Position numbers and translations under genes: made by a program. Under the pieces are notes generated by a model. That model was not told the origin of the DNA. It did no database searches and worked only from the letters and a program-made list of their open reading frames with translations. Shown here in pieces: positions 1 through 10,619 of a DNA stretch of 47,500 bases (position 1 is the first letter of the stretch; every line of letters begins with the position of its first letter). Source of the DNA: Symbiodinium natans (Eukaryota > Sar > Dinophyceae > Suessiales > Symbiodiniaceae); the NCBI GenBank assembly GCA_905221605.1, contig CAJNDS010002269.1, positions 1 through 47,500 on the forward strand, given 5' to 3'.

Positions 1-551
1 ATTGAATACCGAAGAAATTTCAAGCACTTCTATTCCCTTGATGTTCGATTTTAGAACCCATTCATCGTCAGCCGGAATTCTTCTTTTCGTCCAATCTATT
101 CCTCGGTCATCCCTGCAAAGTCCAAACCCCATCCTACACTAGAGTGTCCCTAGAATGCCCAATCCTACTGCCCAAACCCAAATCATCCCTGAGTGCCCAA
201 CCCAAGAGTGCCCACTCCACAGTCTCCTCAAGGAGTGCCCATCCCCAAGTGCAGCGCCCAATCTCAGAGTGTCCCTTCCCAGAGAGGGCGGGGATGTTCG
301 AAGCAAAAAATTTTTTCCTGTCCGCCCGGTTAACGTATTGCCAGTACAATCAGTATTATAAGCGAGTGTTCCAAACAACAAAGACATGAATACATCCAAA
401 GACGTATATATAAGGTAGATGGTTCAATATCTTTCTTTTATCTCACTTTCGTATCTTTCATGAATGAAAGCCTCTAAGGCATAAGAAATGTCATCGTCGA
501 ATAGAAAGGTCAAAGCGCAACGCAGAGTGCGAAGTCGAACAAGTAGGGCCG
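1..551. other. Flank, no supported gene
   Basis: I see no supported gene here. The left part carries a degenerate GAGTGCCCA minisatellite (separate entry). Positions 360-550 are moderately AT-rich with no repeat I can define. Open frames of 60-86 codons on both strands overlap one another and are within chance expectation. Confidence 0.5.
142..290. repeat. Degenerate GAGTGCCCA minisatellite
   Basis: The word GAGTGCCCA, or one-base variants such as GAGTGTCCC and GAATGCCCA, recurs at irregular 16-30 base steps, for example near 142, 153, 190, 207, 235 and 267. The copies are too diverged for a fixed period. A related set with GGAGTGCCGA lies at 30470-30625, so the word may come from a dispersed element. 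Confidence 0.55.
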
Positions 552-1284
552 TTAGCCTTCTTCAGGACTTTCCGTAACCTCCTCATCAGCCTGCGATGCG
601 TTCCAAATGCTTGCAAACTACTGCGAGTTCAGCGTCACAGCCAGTTTCTCTGCAAGGGCAGCCGCCCAAGCTTGGTCCACCTGTTGATTTTCGGGATTCA
701 AGATTCAGGGTCCGGGTTTCGAGTTCGGTTCGGGGAGGAGATTTTCTTGAAAAGAACTGTTTCTCTCAAGTCGCTGCCGCTCATTTCTCATTTGCAAGTA
801 CTTCTTAGAATAGCTTGTCATCAGTGGATGGTTTGCCTTGAGCAGTAAGATTAGCTCTACAGGGGATCGGGGACATGGGTAGGGGTTTCGTACACCGCCA
901 CCCAAATGCATGAAATGCATGAAATGCATGAGATGCATGAAATGCGTGCCTGAAACTCAAGTCCAGTCCTGAACTCTGCAGCTCTGTTCCAAGCCTTGCC
1001 GAAGCCACGCATGGCACTTAAGCCCAAGACCATCAACCCCGCCTCAGTCCAGCTTGGCCAGTTTTGCTGGGCTCAAATTCACAAGTAGGGAAGGTGTCCA
1101 CCATATGACTCGATTTGCTAAGGCCATCTGATGTGCAGCATTGTTGACCCGACTGCATTTTGTTGGGGCCAGAACCGTGGCCGGCTTGGAGCTCCGTGGT
1201 GGGTGGTTTGGAGGGCTTTTTGGGGGGCCGGAACCCTTGCTGAACCCTTTCACCTTCACACGGATTATGGTGCCTTCCAGAAAC
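552..1284 (-). CDS. Candidate multi-exon 3' end of an unrecognised gene, with in-frame TAG
   Basis: Several short coding-looking segments run in order on the minus strand. One starts at 1284 after cctgcag and reads FLEGTIIRVKVKGFS. The next starts at 1152 after aaatgcag and reads NNAAHQMALANRVIWW. A third lies near 935-1010 and reads MRGFGKAWNRAAEF. A fourth starts near 854-856 after a gtag and reads LILLLKANHPLMTSYSKKYL. The last starts at 680 after tcaacag, reads VDQAWAAALAEKLAVTLNSQ and ends at a TAA at 552-554. The last segment has an in-frame TAG at 618-620 followed by 20 further coding-looking codons. A CAG|GC donor could end the third segment. Donors are otherwise uncertain and I recognise no family. 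Each piece alone is within chance; the ordered set on one strand is the argument. It may be a pseudogene. Confidence 0.33.
905..947. repeat. 9-bp tandem repeat ATGCATGAA
   Basis: There are four to five copies of ATGCATGAA with single substitutions (one GAGATGCAT, one terminal GCGTG). Each unit contains the palindrome ATGCAT. Nine bases is a codon multiple, so the array keeps any reading frame open. It sits at the edge of a candidate exon on the minus strand. Confidence 0.85.
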
Positions 1285-1299
1285 CTGCAGGCTGTGAAT

Positions 1300-2400
1300 C
1301 GACTTTCAGGGCTTGAGTGAAGAATTCTTGAGAGCCCAGTAGTAGTGACGTAGTGCGAATGTCCTGGGAACCCTGCTGCCGGGGCATTCCGCGCCGGGCG
1401 CAGCGGAGTCAGCAAGAGACCCTGCAGGTGGTCGGTGTTTTCACGGGAAACACAAAGAGGATGAGAATAGAGCATATAGGCAGAAGTGGAACACGAAGTC
1501 AAATCTTTATAGAACAAAAGAAGCATAACAGGAAAATATCATCATACACACCCATACGACAATGCTACAACACGACAATAATACGATAGTACGATCATAA
1601 AACAACGCAAGAACGCAACGTAGATTAACTAATTTTAAAAAATATGGAAGCAATTTAAAGATCTCTAATGCTTCGTAGCGTTGTCCATAGGCGCCGCTGA
1701 AGAAACATCGGTTGCTCACAATGGCATGGACGTCATTGAGTTTTGCCAGCCTTCTTGTAAAAATGTATAATCATCCAGTAGCAGAGAACGAGAACACATT
1801 AATATGAACATAGTATAATAAGTCTACAAATCACAAGTTACTTGTCAGAGCAACCTGAAGCTTGGATCCTATACTGTTTTGGCTTGGGCAACTTTTGATG
1901 GCAACCCTCAAAAACCCCACAACCGGCCAACCACCCTCGCATGCCTTTGCTATCAACCAAATGAGTCCAGCGACTTCCCCAATTTCAGACATTCAGCCCA
2001 AACCATCCCCAGATCAAAAGTCCCTGATTGGTTCTGCTGCTGTCCAGCACACTGCTGTTGGAGATGACAAGAATCCTCAAAGATCTGCGACCCCAAGCCC
2101 TTGCAGACTCTCCAGGTTGGGTCCACGGCCTGAGTTTTCCTCGGAAAGAAGTCCAAGAACTCTTCCTTGCTTGAGCCACAAGCTGTTTTATATGGACACT
2201 TCGGAGGGTGTTTGCGGCCCCGTCCTTGTGGTTTCTTTCAGCAACCAGCAAGCTTCACAAAAAACCCAAAAAGCAACTCAAGACTCGTTCTTTTTCATTC
2301 GTGAACACACAGTCTTGTGCAAGTGAGCACAGAGGAGTGTGGGGCTGGGTTTAGAGACCAGCGGGCCAGGAGCAAATTCACCAATGGAGCACTTGAAAAC
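1300..2400. other. Mostly non-coding, weak minus-strand exon candidates
   Basis: An AT-rich stretch at about 1500-1850 shows no features. On the minus strand, 2251-2130 (reads DGAANTLRSVHIKQLVAQAR) and 2156-1953 (reads QIFEDSCHLQQQCAGQQQ) look coding but lie in different frames and overlap. A plus frame of 154 codons at 1862-2326 overlaps both. None exceeds chance length. Confidence 0.3.
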
Positions 2401-2455
2401 CCTCAACCCTAAAGCCTAAACCCTAAACCCTAAATCCTAAACCCTAAACCCTAAG
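2401..2455 (+). repeat. Interstitial telomere-like array (CCCTAAA)n
   Basis: About six heptamers of CCCTAAA with a few variants (CCTAAAG, CCTAAAT) are present in C-rich orientation on the plus strand. It is one of many such arrays in the window. Confidence 0.9.
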
Positions 2456-2791
2456 GGCTCTTGGCTCCGGTTGTGAGGTGTCGGGATGTCGGGATGCGGT
2501 GTGGACTCTGCAATGGTTGCTGTCGTCCACGCGTCTAGGAGTTCCGGCGTATCTCATGTTAGGAGATCGTGACCTTAAAGTCCAAACCTGCCCATTGGGG
2601 TTCGGGCTTTCAGCCTTGAGACTTCTTTTTCGAGGGTTTTCGGGCACTTTGGGTGTTGTCGATGAAGTCTGACAATTCTCACAACTCGAAAGCCCAAGAT
2701 TCCCACAAAACTCAACGACTACTTGAAGAGCAATAGGTAGGATTCTACACAGCTTAATTGCATTCATCCACTTGTCATGTTTCTTAGGTGC

Positions 2792-2872
2792 CTATGAACA
2801 TTTAGGTCCAGCGACCTTGGCAGGATAGTTGTTCAACTGCGCCAGATAGCGGCCCTTTCCCATGGAAATGAC
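2792..2872 (-). CDS. Candidate exon, unrecognised
   Basis: After a pyrimidine-rich acceptor (minus strand ccttttcgcag, ending at 2873) the frame reads VISMGKGRYLAQLNNYPAKV and runs to a TAG at 2792-2794. A GT donor is possible after the AAG codon of NYPAK. The opposite strand and another frame also read open here, so the strand call is weak. There is no family match that I know. Confidence 0.3.
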   Translation of the reverse strand, partial: VISMGKGRYLAQLNNYPAKVAGPKCS

Positions 2873-3189
2873 CTGCGAAAAGGCATATGTTCAAGAGCTT
2901 GGTTTCAAGGCTTTTGCAAACTACTGTGGACCCTACCCTTGCGCGATGCGGCTACTGGTGAGAAACGTGGCTTCAAGTCATGCTACGCTTCTGGAGATCC
3001 TATCCTGAACTTCGCTCAAGCTCTTGGAAACTGAAGACTTTCTGAAATGCGAAACGCCTGAATCCTACTGGGTAGAAGGACCGCAAGATCAGAGGTACGA
3101 TGCTCCCTAGAACTGGAAAAGAACCCCCGTGAAACCCGTTTCTGCCCCAGTGCCCCCTTAACGACCCTTGCCTTCCAGCACAAAGAACC

Positions 3190-3243
3190 CATATATACAT
3201 AGACGTATACATAGACACATATACACATAGACACACATATATA
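3190..3243. repeat. ACATAGAC / ATATAC degenerate repeat
   Basis: Short words ATACATAGAC and ACACATAGACAC alternate over about 50 bases as an A/T/C/G-mixed microsatellite. It lies inside a minus-strand open frame but codes only for low-complexity sequence. Confidence 0.7.
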
Positions 3244-3392
3244 CGACTATTATGCCTTCTCGGATCGCAACTGGTATGCCTGCCGAACCTTTCCACAACG
3301 CAACGACAAAGAACATAACAACTCGAGTACGGTGACGTGGGAGTTGGAGTTCGGTCTGACCTGGAACCCTCGAACCCTCAATTCAATGGACT

Positions 3393-3805
3393 TCATTCCA
3401 AGTTCCCCTCTTTGATATGCGCGGCCTCCTGGCAGAAGCCACGCTGAACTGGCTCCATGCCCGGTTGGAACAGGCCACCCTTTGGCAAAGTTGCGGTTCT
3501 TCGGGTTTGAAAGCTTGAGTAGCAAGTCCTGAAGGGATTCGAAGCCGGATCCGACACATCCCGAAAACCAGCGACTCCTGAACTGTGGTCCAGTAGTTTG
3601 GGTCTGGGGGGAGAGCCAGAGCTTTCAGACGAGTGAGTAGTCAATGCTCTCCATGTTTCGAGATTCCGCCCGACTGAAGCTCTGGGCAAGGGAAAAGCAA
3701 GTACTTGCTGGAGTAACTCCGTGCTGCTCTGAGCCTGCATCACACACTTGTCGCGCCAGAAAAGGGCCATGGAGCAGGCCCGCGTGGCGCTGCTGAAGGC
3801 ACCTC
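3393..3805 (-). CDS. Candidate coding segment(s), unrecognised
   Basis: One minus-strand frame stays open for 173 codons up to 3914. The best parts are 3802-3705 (reads ATRACSMALFWRDKCVMQAQ, with nearly every third base G or C, an AGAG at the upstream edge and a GTACTTG donor after CAGCAA) and about 3480-3393 (reads GLFQPGMEPVQRGFCQEAAH, ending at TGA). The two parts share a frame, so an intron is possible but not needed. The length is near the upper end of chance. There is no known domain. Confidence 0.35.
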
Positions 3806-3914
3806 TGCCCAAACCCGAAAATTTTTTTTGTTCCATGAAGAGCAAGCCTAATATTAATGGCTCCCGTGGCCTTAGCCTTTGTGCCCCTAAGCCACCGCAC
3901 CGTCTTGAAGGCAC

Positions 3915-4590
3915 AAGCCCCTCAAATCCAGCAGCTCTACATCGTCAAAAACAGTGTTCCTCCTGACGTCACCGCCCTCACACCTTCAAGTCCTGAGTTT
4001 CATCAGTTAAAGTCTGTATTTTAGACGGATTTGCTTGTGAAATCATAAACCTAATGAAGCCAGAATAATAATGAAATGGAATAAGATTATAAAACACAAC
4101 ATACAGCCGGTCATATACTTGAACGATATGATGACTCACCGAATAAGCGAGAGTATGCATCTCATCTAGCGCTGTGATTTTTGGTCTGCAATCGCAGTAG
4201 TCTTAAACAGCAAGAAAGATCCCAATAGCATTCATAAGAAGACGTCCACGAATTCAACCCTCCACCCACCTCTGAAGCATCATGCTCGACAACGATGATA
4301 CCAACAAAGTGGTAATTTTAGAAAAAGTTGGCCGTGCGAAATCCGTCGAATCCGAACGAGGGCCCGAGAGAGCAAATGATATGGGTGCGTGGGGGGAGGG
4401 GCGCAGTATATAAGTATCCTCTCATGGGTATACTTTCATACTACGGTTTCCTTAACCCTAAACCCGACTTCCCTACTGAGCATAGAACAACCGAAGTTCA
4501 GCCGGCGCGGCTCCAGGACCAGACGAGCTCCTGACAGGCACCTTCCGCTAGCTGTGGGTCCACCCACCTCGGCATTCTCTTGTGATTGTT
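3915..4590. other. No gene seen
   Basis: This is AT-leaning DNA without repeats until the GT block begins. One short open frame of 60-70 codons on each strand is within chance. I see nothing that I can support. Confidence 0.5.
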
Positions 4591-4596
4591 TAATCT

Positions 4597-5610
<1,014 letters not shown>

Positions 5611-5619
5611 AGTGTGAGC

Positions 5620-6190
5620 CACCTGATTCTAGATTTCTGGTGCCAGCCAAGAAACAAAACGTTGCGAGAGTCATCCCACTGGGTCGTGTCCTATAGCAGT
5701 AGGCAGTAGGAAGGGCAGGAGTAGGCGGGATCTGCGCAGCACTGTCACCTCCCTAGGAGTTCACCTAATATGACCAACAAGCTCCGGTGGTTTGCAATTG
5801 CTGTTGGCAAGATCAACGTCTACAGCGCTTCAACGTCAAGTCCGTCAATTCCAACGCCCATCTGGAAATCTTGGGCAGGGCAAAACCCAGAGTCGAGCCG
5901 ATGCCACTTTCAAAGAGGAGGAAAAAGAGGAAGTGCCCGCCAAATGCAGAGCCTCTGAAGTGTCATATCCTGCCCCTGAACCTCAAACGTTGTATGGGGC
6001 CCATTTTGGGGCGACGGCGGCGCCTAAATGTAAGATGTGCACCCCACTACAGGAACCCCAAAAGAGACCCCTCAGTTGGGGCCTCAACGTCCGGCGCTTT
6101 CGGCGTTTCGCTGACCCAAACGAGGCCCTCGCGCTGATTTTGGGGCTTGCCCAGTCGACCCCGTGTAAGGCATCTGTCAACGAGGGGGGC
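5620..6190. other. Coding-looking in two plus frames, unresolved
   Basis: Plus-strand 5796-5880 reads QRFNVKSVNSNAHLEILGR in one frame. From about 5900 a different plus frame reads ATFKEEEKEEVPAKCRASEV. If coding, a frameshift or a small intron separates them. There is no recognised family, and other frames are also open. Confidence 0.25.
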
Positions 6191-6191
6191 G

Positions 6192-6217
6192 TTTTTTTTT
6201 TTTTTTTTTTTTTTTTT
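6192..6217. repeat. Poly-T run, 26 bases
   Basis: Uninterrupted T26. It could be a retro-inserted poly-A tail read on the opposite strand, but no target-site duplication or coding body is evident beside it. Confidence 0.9.
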
Positions 6218-6375
6218 CATAAATTCATTGTTTTTCGGATTTTGGTGTAGACTTGTAAGAGGGCACATGCAGGGAAACTCTTCAGAACCTGTTCAGCTGA
6301 CGGAGGCTACGACCAGGCAGGTCTCGGCTTCCATGGGCGCCTTAAAGGATAGGGGCGCTTTTGTTTTCTGGCTTG

Positions 6376-6419
6376 GGGGGGGGGTTAAGGGTTAAGGGTT
6401 AAGGCTTTTAAGGGTTTAG
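6376..6419 (+). repeat. TTAAGGG array after a G-run
   Basis: A G-run is followed by three or four TTAAGGG heptamers, a variant of the TTTAGGG telomere-like motif, in G-rich orientation. Confidence 0.8.
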
Positions 6420-6627
6420 CGTTGACTTTGGTGATGTTGACTAAATTGACTAGGGTTTGTGGGCCTTGAGAGAAGGACCACAGCGAAGGAACGGTTGAAC
6501 AGCATCCTTTCAAGGCCTATTGCCTGGAGCCCGTCCCCAAGCCCCGAAGCTTTAAACACGACCTCCAACGCCCTCCTCATTATTTTTCTGGTTCACGCAG
6601 TACCCAAGCCCAAAGACGTTTGGGAGT

Positions 6628-6831
6628 TCAGGCAGCGAGTGTCACACCATGTTGGGGCTCATGAGTGTTTAGGTTTTCAAATTCGCAGGTCAGCTCTGGG
6701 AACCAGTACATCACCCTGGCCTGCAGCACAAGTGTGATGGCCAGGACTGCACAGCAGCATTTGCGGAAAGGATGGGGTTGGAGCTTCAGGGTTTCTTGGC
6801 TGTCGAAACCCGAAGCCCCAGAAGCCTCCAC
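6628..6831 (-). CDS. Candidate exon with a hydrophobic stretch
   Basis: The minus frame of about 67 codons reads HPFRKCCCAVLAITLVLQAR then VMYWFPELTCEFENL. It is G/C-rich at third positions and contains a 16-residue hydrophobic segment that could span a membrane. A plus frame over the same bases (CDGQDCTAAFAERMGLELQ) also looks coding, so the strand is uncertain. No family assigned. Confidence 0.28.
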   Translation of the reverse strand: MEASGASGFDSQETLKLQPHPFRKCCCAVLAITLVLQARVMYWFPELTCEFENLNTHEPQHGVTLAA

Positions 6832-6917
6832 CTAGGACTTCCTGGGCGGCGAACTGCACTCCCGAGCCACACGTCAAAAGCCTTTAGATTCTGAAGATAC
6901 TTCGCTTGACCCCATTC

Positions 6918-7478
6918 TCAACACTCGAAGCCTAAACGTCGCGTCAGCAAGCTGCTGGAAGCATGGCAGCCAAGGCAACCAGATCCGTGCTGGGGGTCCA
7001 AGCCCCCTGAACCGGTTGATGCTTCGAGGGATGCTGCGTAGGATTCGCGAGCGCGAGTTTGTTCAAACCCAAAGCAAGTGCTGAAACCCAAGCCCTGCCA
7101 GCTCAAGTCTGCAACATCTTTTTGCCATACTTTCCAAGTTTCTAACCACCCGAGAACCCTGACCGTCAAGCACCAAGACCCCCGTATCAAAAGCGCTCCT
7201 ACATGCCCCTCCCGGCCTCCCGCGCAGAGGTCTGCTCGTGTTTGAGCTGGGTCCTGCACAAAAACACGTTCTTCGAAGAGTTTCAGAAGCGTGCCTCGAG
7301 GTTGCTTTTTACATGGTGGAGTTGTCTTAGGATATAATCGGCCTTGGGACTCGGCTTGTGCAGTTTGCAATTTGGTACTTTGTTCACCCTCTTCTGGTTG
7401 TTTGACTCTTCGGGAAATGGAACCAAAGTTTCGATCCCAAAGAACCCAGAACGCCTCAGAAACCTGAAGAAAAAACAA
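6918..7478 (-). CDS. 186-codon open frame, unrecognised
   Basis: This is the longest minus-strand open frame of the first 18 kb outside repeats. Readable parts are WLETWKVWQKDVADLSWQ (about 7140-7085) and QTRARESYAASLEASTG (about 7060-7010). One frame of this size is expected by chance in a window like this. No domain, signal peptide or clear start is visible. It could be one or more exons joined by open intron sequence. Confidence 0.28.
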   Translation of the reverse strand: MFFLQVSEAFWVLWDRNFGSISRRVKQPEEGEQSTKLQTAQAESQGRLYPKTTPPCKKQPRGTLLKLFEERVFVQDPAQTRADLCAGGREGHVGALLIRGSWCLTVRVLGWLETWKVWQKDVADLSWQGLGFSTCFGFEQTRARESYAASLEASTGSGGLDPQHGSGCLGCHASSSLLTRRLGFEC

Positions 7479-8026
7479 TGAAGACCTTCAGTCACAGTCC
7501 CCCCCCCGCCCGCCCCGGCCCCCCTCATGCCCCATGTACGTGAAATCCACAACGGAACAACTCAGGCCCAGTCCACACCCATCCTTGACCTCGGCTTGGG
7601 TGTGAGCGAAGGGCTTTGCGGAAGAGAAGGGCTTCAGGTTCTTTTTCGGGGCCCAAGGTTTCGACACGGCTATCAGGGACGCGGGAAGGCAAGAAAAGCC
7701 ATGATGCAATGATGGAGCAACATGCACTCTACGTACAGGCGCTTGAGGCTTCATGGATCAAACCCTAACCCCTGGTCTCCAACACTTGTGGGAGTGTGCA
7801 AATCTTTGTGGCAAGGCAGGTGGGTGGGGGTTGTCAGGGCGGTGCTAAGACCGCCATGTCCGGGCTTCTTGGGGATGCTCTTCTTTGGGGCCCCTTGGAA
7901 GATGGCAGTGTTACGGTTGAGGAGCTGAGGACAAAAAAGAATAGAGAATACGGAACATGCAACAGCTAGCGCGGGAGAAGATAGCCTCTAGGGTCCTGTC
8001 TGGATCGTTGTTGGGAGGGCGAGTGT

Positions 8027-8320
8027 TTGTCCATGCGCTGCACTCCTTTCAACACAGGCCTGTTGTCACACTACGGACACCTTGCCATTTGCTGTGTCTC
8101 CATATTCCGGGAACTTTTGTTGAAGCTCCTCAATAACAACCCAGTTTCTTTCGGAAATGAAATGCTGTCAAAAACCCAGCTTCAGCTTTTATATGGGCCA
8201 ACAAAGAACTCGTTCAAGGGGGTCGTGAGGACAGCGTGGGAGTGCATCGGTGTATGCATTGCGGCCTGGGAGCGGCCCATCGGCATGTTTCCCTTCCGTG
8301 CGGTTTGGGGAGCTGCGTAG
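8027..8320 (+). CDS. 97-codon open frame, unrecognised
   Basis: Plus-strand frame reading LLSHYGHLAICCVSIFREL, LLKLLNNNPVSFGNEML and TAWECIGVCIAAWERPIGMF before a TAG at 8318-8320. The composition is protein-like, with hydrophobic helices and few low-complexity runs. The length is within chance, and the opposite strand is open for 81 codons over part of it. Confidence 0.3.
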   Translation: MSMRCTPFNTGLLSHYGHLAICCVSIFRELLLKLLNNNPVSFGNEMLSKTQLQLLYGPTKNSFKGVVRTAWECIGVCIAAWERPIGMFPFRAVWGAA

Positions 8321-8504
8321 TGGAAAATGTGAGATTTTTGAATGCTTTGCCTTAAGTTTTCTCTGGCCCTCTGGGTGGAGTTGCCCACCTTGAGGCGAGA
8401 TTCAGGATTCAGGGCGCAGCGACCCAAAAAAGAGGGGGGAGGAGGGGGCAGCAGGGGCGCCGCTCCAGCACTGGGAGCCAGGCGCCTCCGAGAACACCAG
8501 CGCC

Positions 8505-8710
8505 TGATGGTGGGCTTGGGGTTTGGGGGTTAGGGTTTAAGGTTTAGGGGTGGGCTAAGGGGTTTCGGGTATTTTTTTGGGTTTCGGGTTTATAGGGTTT
8601 AGGGCCAACGAGGTTGTGCACGGGCGTGAAAGCCCACACCCAGAGTAGCCAACCGAAGTCGGGGTTTCGGGAGTTTAGGGTTTAGGCTTTAGGGCCTTTA
8701 GGGTTCAAGG
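8505..8710 (+). repeat. Decayed TTTAGGG-type DNA
   Basis: Repeated words such as GGGTTTAGG, GGGTTTCGGG and TTTAGGGCC occur over about 200 bases with many substitutions, interrupted by a unique stretch near 8605-8670. It is read as degenerate telomere-like sequence in G-rich orientation. Confidence 0.7.
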
Positions 8711-8818
8711 TTATTTCGTCAAATCTGTAGCTTTACGTTCGACCTGGCGGTTGAAGATCAGCACGCCCAGACCCATCACCTTGGTGTACTGAGCTTGGCC
8801 AACAATGCGGATGTACGT
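8711..8818 (-). CDS. Candidate terminal exon, unrecognised
   Basis: The minus-strand segment reads TYIRIVGQAQYTKVMGLGV then LIFNRQVERKATDLTK and ends at a TAA at 8711-8713. Codon positions are clearly unequal: about 70% G/C at third positions against about 37% at second positions, as in real coding DNA. A CAG that could serve as an acceptor lies just upstream (minus strand, near 8829). The upstream exon was not found and the family is not recognised. Confidence 0.42.
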   Translation of the reverse strand, partial: TYIRIVGQAQYTKVMGLGVLIFNRQVERKATDLTK

Positions 8819-8879
8819 AGGTTCGGCTGGGCCTTTTTGGGCTTTAAGGGTCTTGGGGCATTGGGGTTAAATTGAGTGC

Positions 8880-10300
8880 AGGAGGCAGGTTTAGGCTAGG
8901 AAAGGCGTGCTCGAAACCCAAGCCGGAGTGAAGACGCTTCCCCCCAGCGACCCGGCCGAGTCGCGCCGACAATGGTCGGGGCCACTCGGATCCTCGGGGC
9001 TATCCGGGATTCAGGTCCGGGGGTCCAACAGGCTGTCATTCTGTCACTCGTTTTAGAGTCCTTGTAACAAGGAACGGATTGCCTTCGCATGCACAGCCTT
9101 TTGGAGATACTTGTACTTCCTGGAGTTCGCTGAAAGGCGTTGCAACAGAACTTACTTTCCTGTCCTTGAAGTTCATTTCGCGCACCAAGGTTCCCCCTGA
9201 TACCCTGAACCCTTCCTAAACCTCAAAGCCTCTGCGTGGACAGAAAGGGGCGTCAGAGGCCGAGCCAGCAATCCTAGGGGTCAAGAGGCCCCTGTCTTGG
9301 GCCGCCTGAGCAGCAGTCCGAAGGCACAAACAAAACGGAGAACACACTGAGACAAGGGAGGAAGAGCCGGGCGAATAGACGAAACCTAACGGGCGCCCCT
9401 TGAACAAGCCCTGTGACGGCCCCAAAGCCCCAAAACCCAAACCCCAGACATCCTTTCACCCTCGGCCCGAAAGCCTAAACCCTAAAGCCTAAACCCTAAA
9501 CTCTACCCTAAACCCTACGACCCTCAAAAAGATGCCCCTTCTAAAGCCCTACGAAGCCCAGGCTCTGCAAGTCGAAGCGCGCAAAGGGGTCCCTGGATGC
9601 CTCGGCATCCTCCTTGGGCACCAGCTTTTGTGGGTAATGCCCCTTTAACACGCGGATCCTCTCAAGAAACCTACACAGTTTTGTCTGTGGTGGTAATAAT
9701 TTAGGGCTTAGGGTTTAGCATTTCAAGGTTTAGCGCATTACTATCTATCCACCTTCGTGATAACTTCAAGCGCCCAAGCTACCTATGCTATCTAGAGTGT
9801 GCCCTCTACTGGCGTGCAGGGCAAAGGTCGTGAGTGTAGGTGGGTTTCTTTTTGAGTGGCTTTGAAGCTTCTTCAGGGTGACGGGTTCAGGCTGGGTTTG
9901 AAGGTTGACGAGAGGCATATTTTCAGACTGTGCGCCTTAGGGCTCAGGATTTCGGCTGACAGGGTCAATGTCTCTTGTCTCTGGGACACCCTTTTCCCAA
10001 CTGACCTTAAACCCAAGCCCTTAAATCCTTAACCAAAGCCGTCAATCCTAGAACTCTGAGCCCGCGTTCTCTAGAAGATTGGGAACTCCGCTTTGGGGAG
10101 GATGCCTTCGACAACGACATCGGTTTGGAGCTACACCCAAAATGGCCCACCTAGCCATCTTTCCACAACGGTGTCACCCCTAGGCCTAGTCTGAAAGTGC
10201 AACCTATGTCGTCACAAAATTGGAGCGGAGTAACGAGTCCAGTGGTGGGCCAGTGAGCATGAGAATAAAAACTTTCCTTTTCCGACATGCAACGGCTACA
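8880..10300. other. No firm gene; telomere-like fragments
   Basis: The region contains a CCTAAAC array at about 9470-9520 (four to five units, some reading CCTAAAG) and shorter TTTAGGG pieces near 9700-9735. A minus-strand frame of 74 codons at 9216-9440 is within chance. Nothing else can be supported. Confidence 0.5.
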
Positions 10301-10482
10301 TGGGGTGGGTGAGGTGTGAAGCGTGGGGACCGAGTCAGACACCGCGAGTCGACTGCAAAGGGGGTTCGTCTAAAACTGGTGAGGGCCGAGAGCTGAAATT
10401 CGAGTCGGAAAGCTGCCGGAAATGTCTTGGGCGTGAGTCAAGACAGGGCGGCGCCGAGCTGCAATATACAGATCAAGAGAAA

Positions 10483-10507
10483 AACACAGAGAGGCGAGAG
10501 AGACAGA

Positions 10508-10560
<53 letters not shown>

Positions 10561-10613
10561 AAAGAGAGAGAGAGAGAGAGAATGAGAAAGAGAGAGAGAG
10601 AGAGAGAGACAGA
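10483..10613. repeat. (GA)n purine tract
   Basis: GA-rich DNA interrupted by AAAG and AATGAG steps. The pattern GAGAATGAGAAAGAGAG occurs twice, about 32 bases apart. Long purine/pyrimidine asymmetry opens a 185-codon plus frame of Arg/Glu that is not a gene. Confidence 0.93.
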
Positions 10614-10619
10614 CATGTA

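Noticed and set aside
6192-6217. Poly-T as the tail of a processed retrogene or LINE
   Set aside because: No coding body on the matching strand and no target-site duplication was seen beside it.
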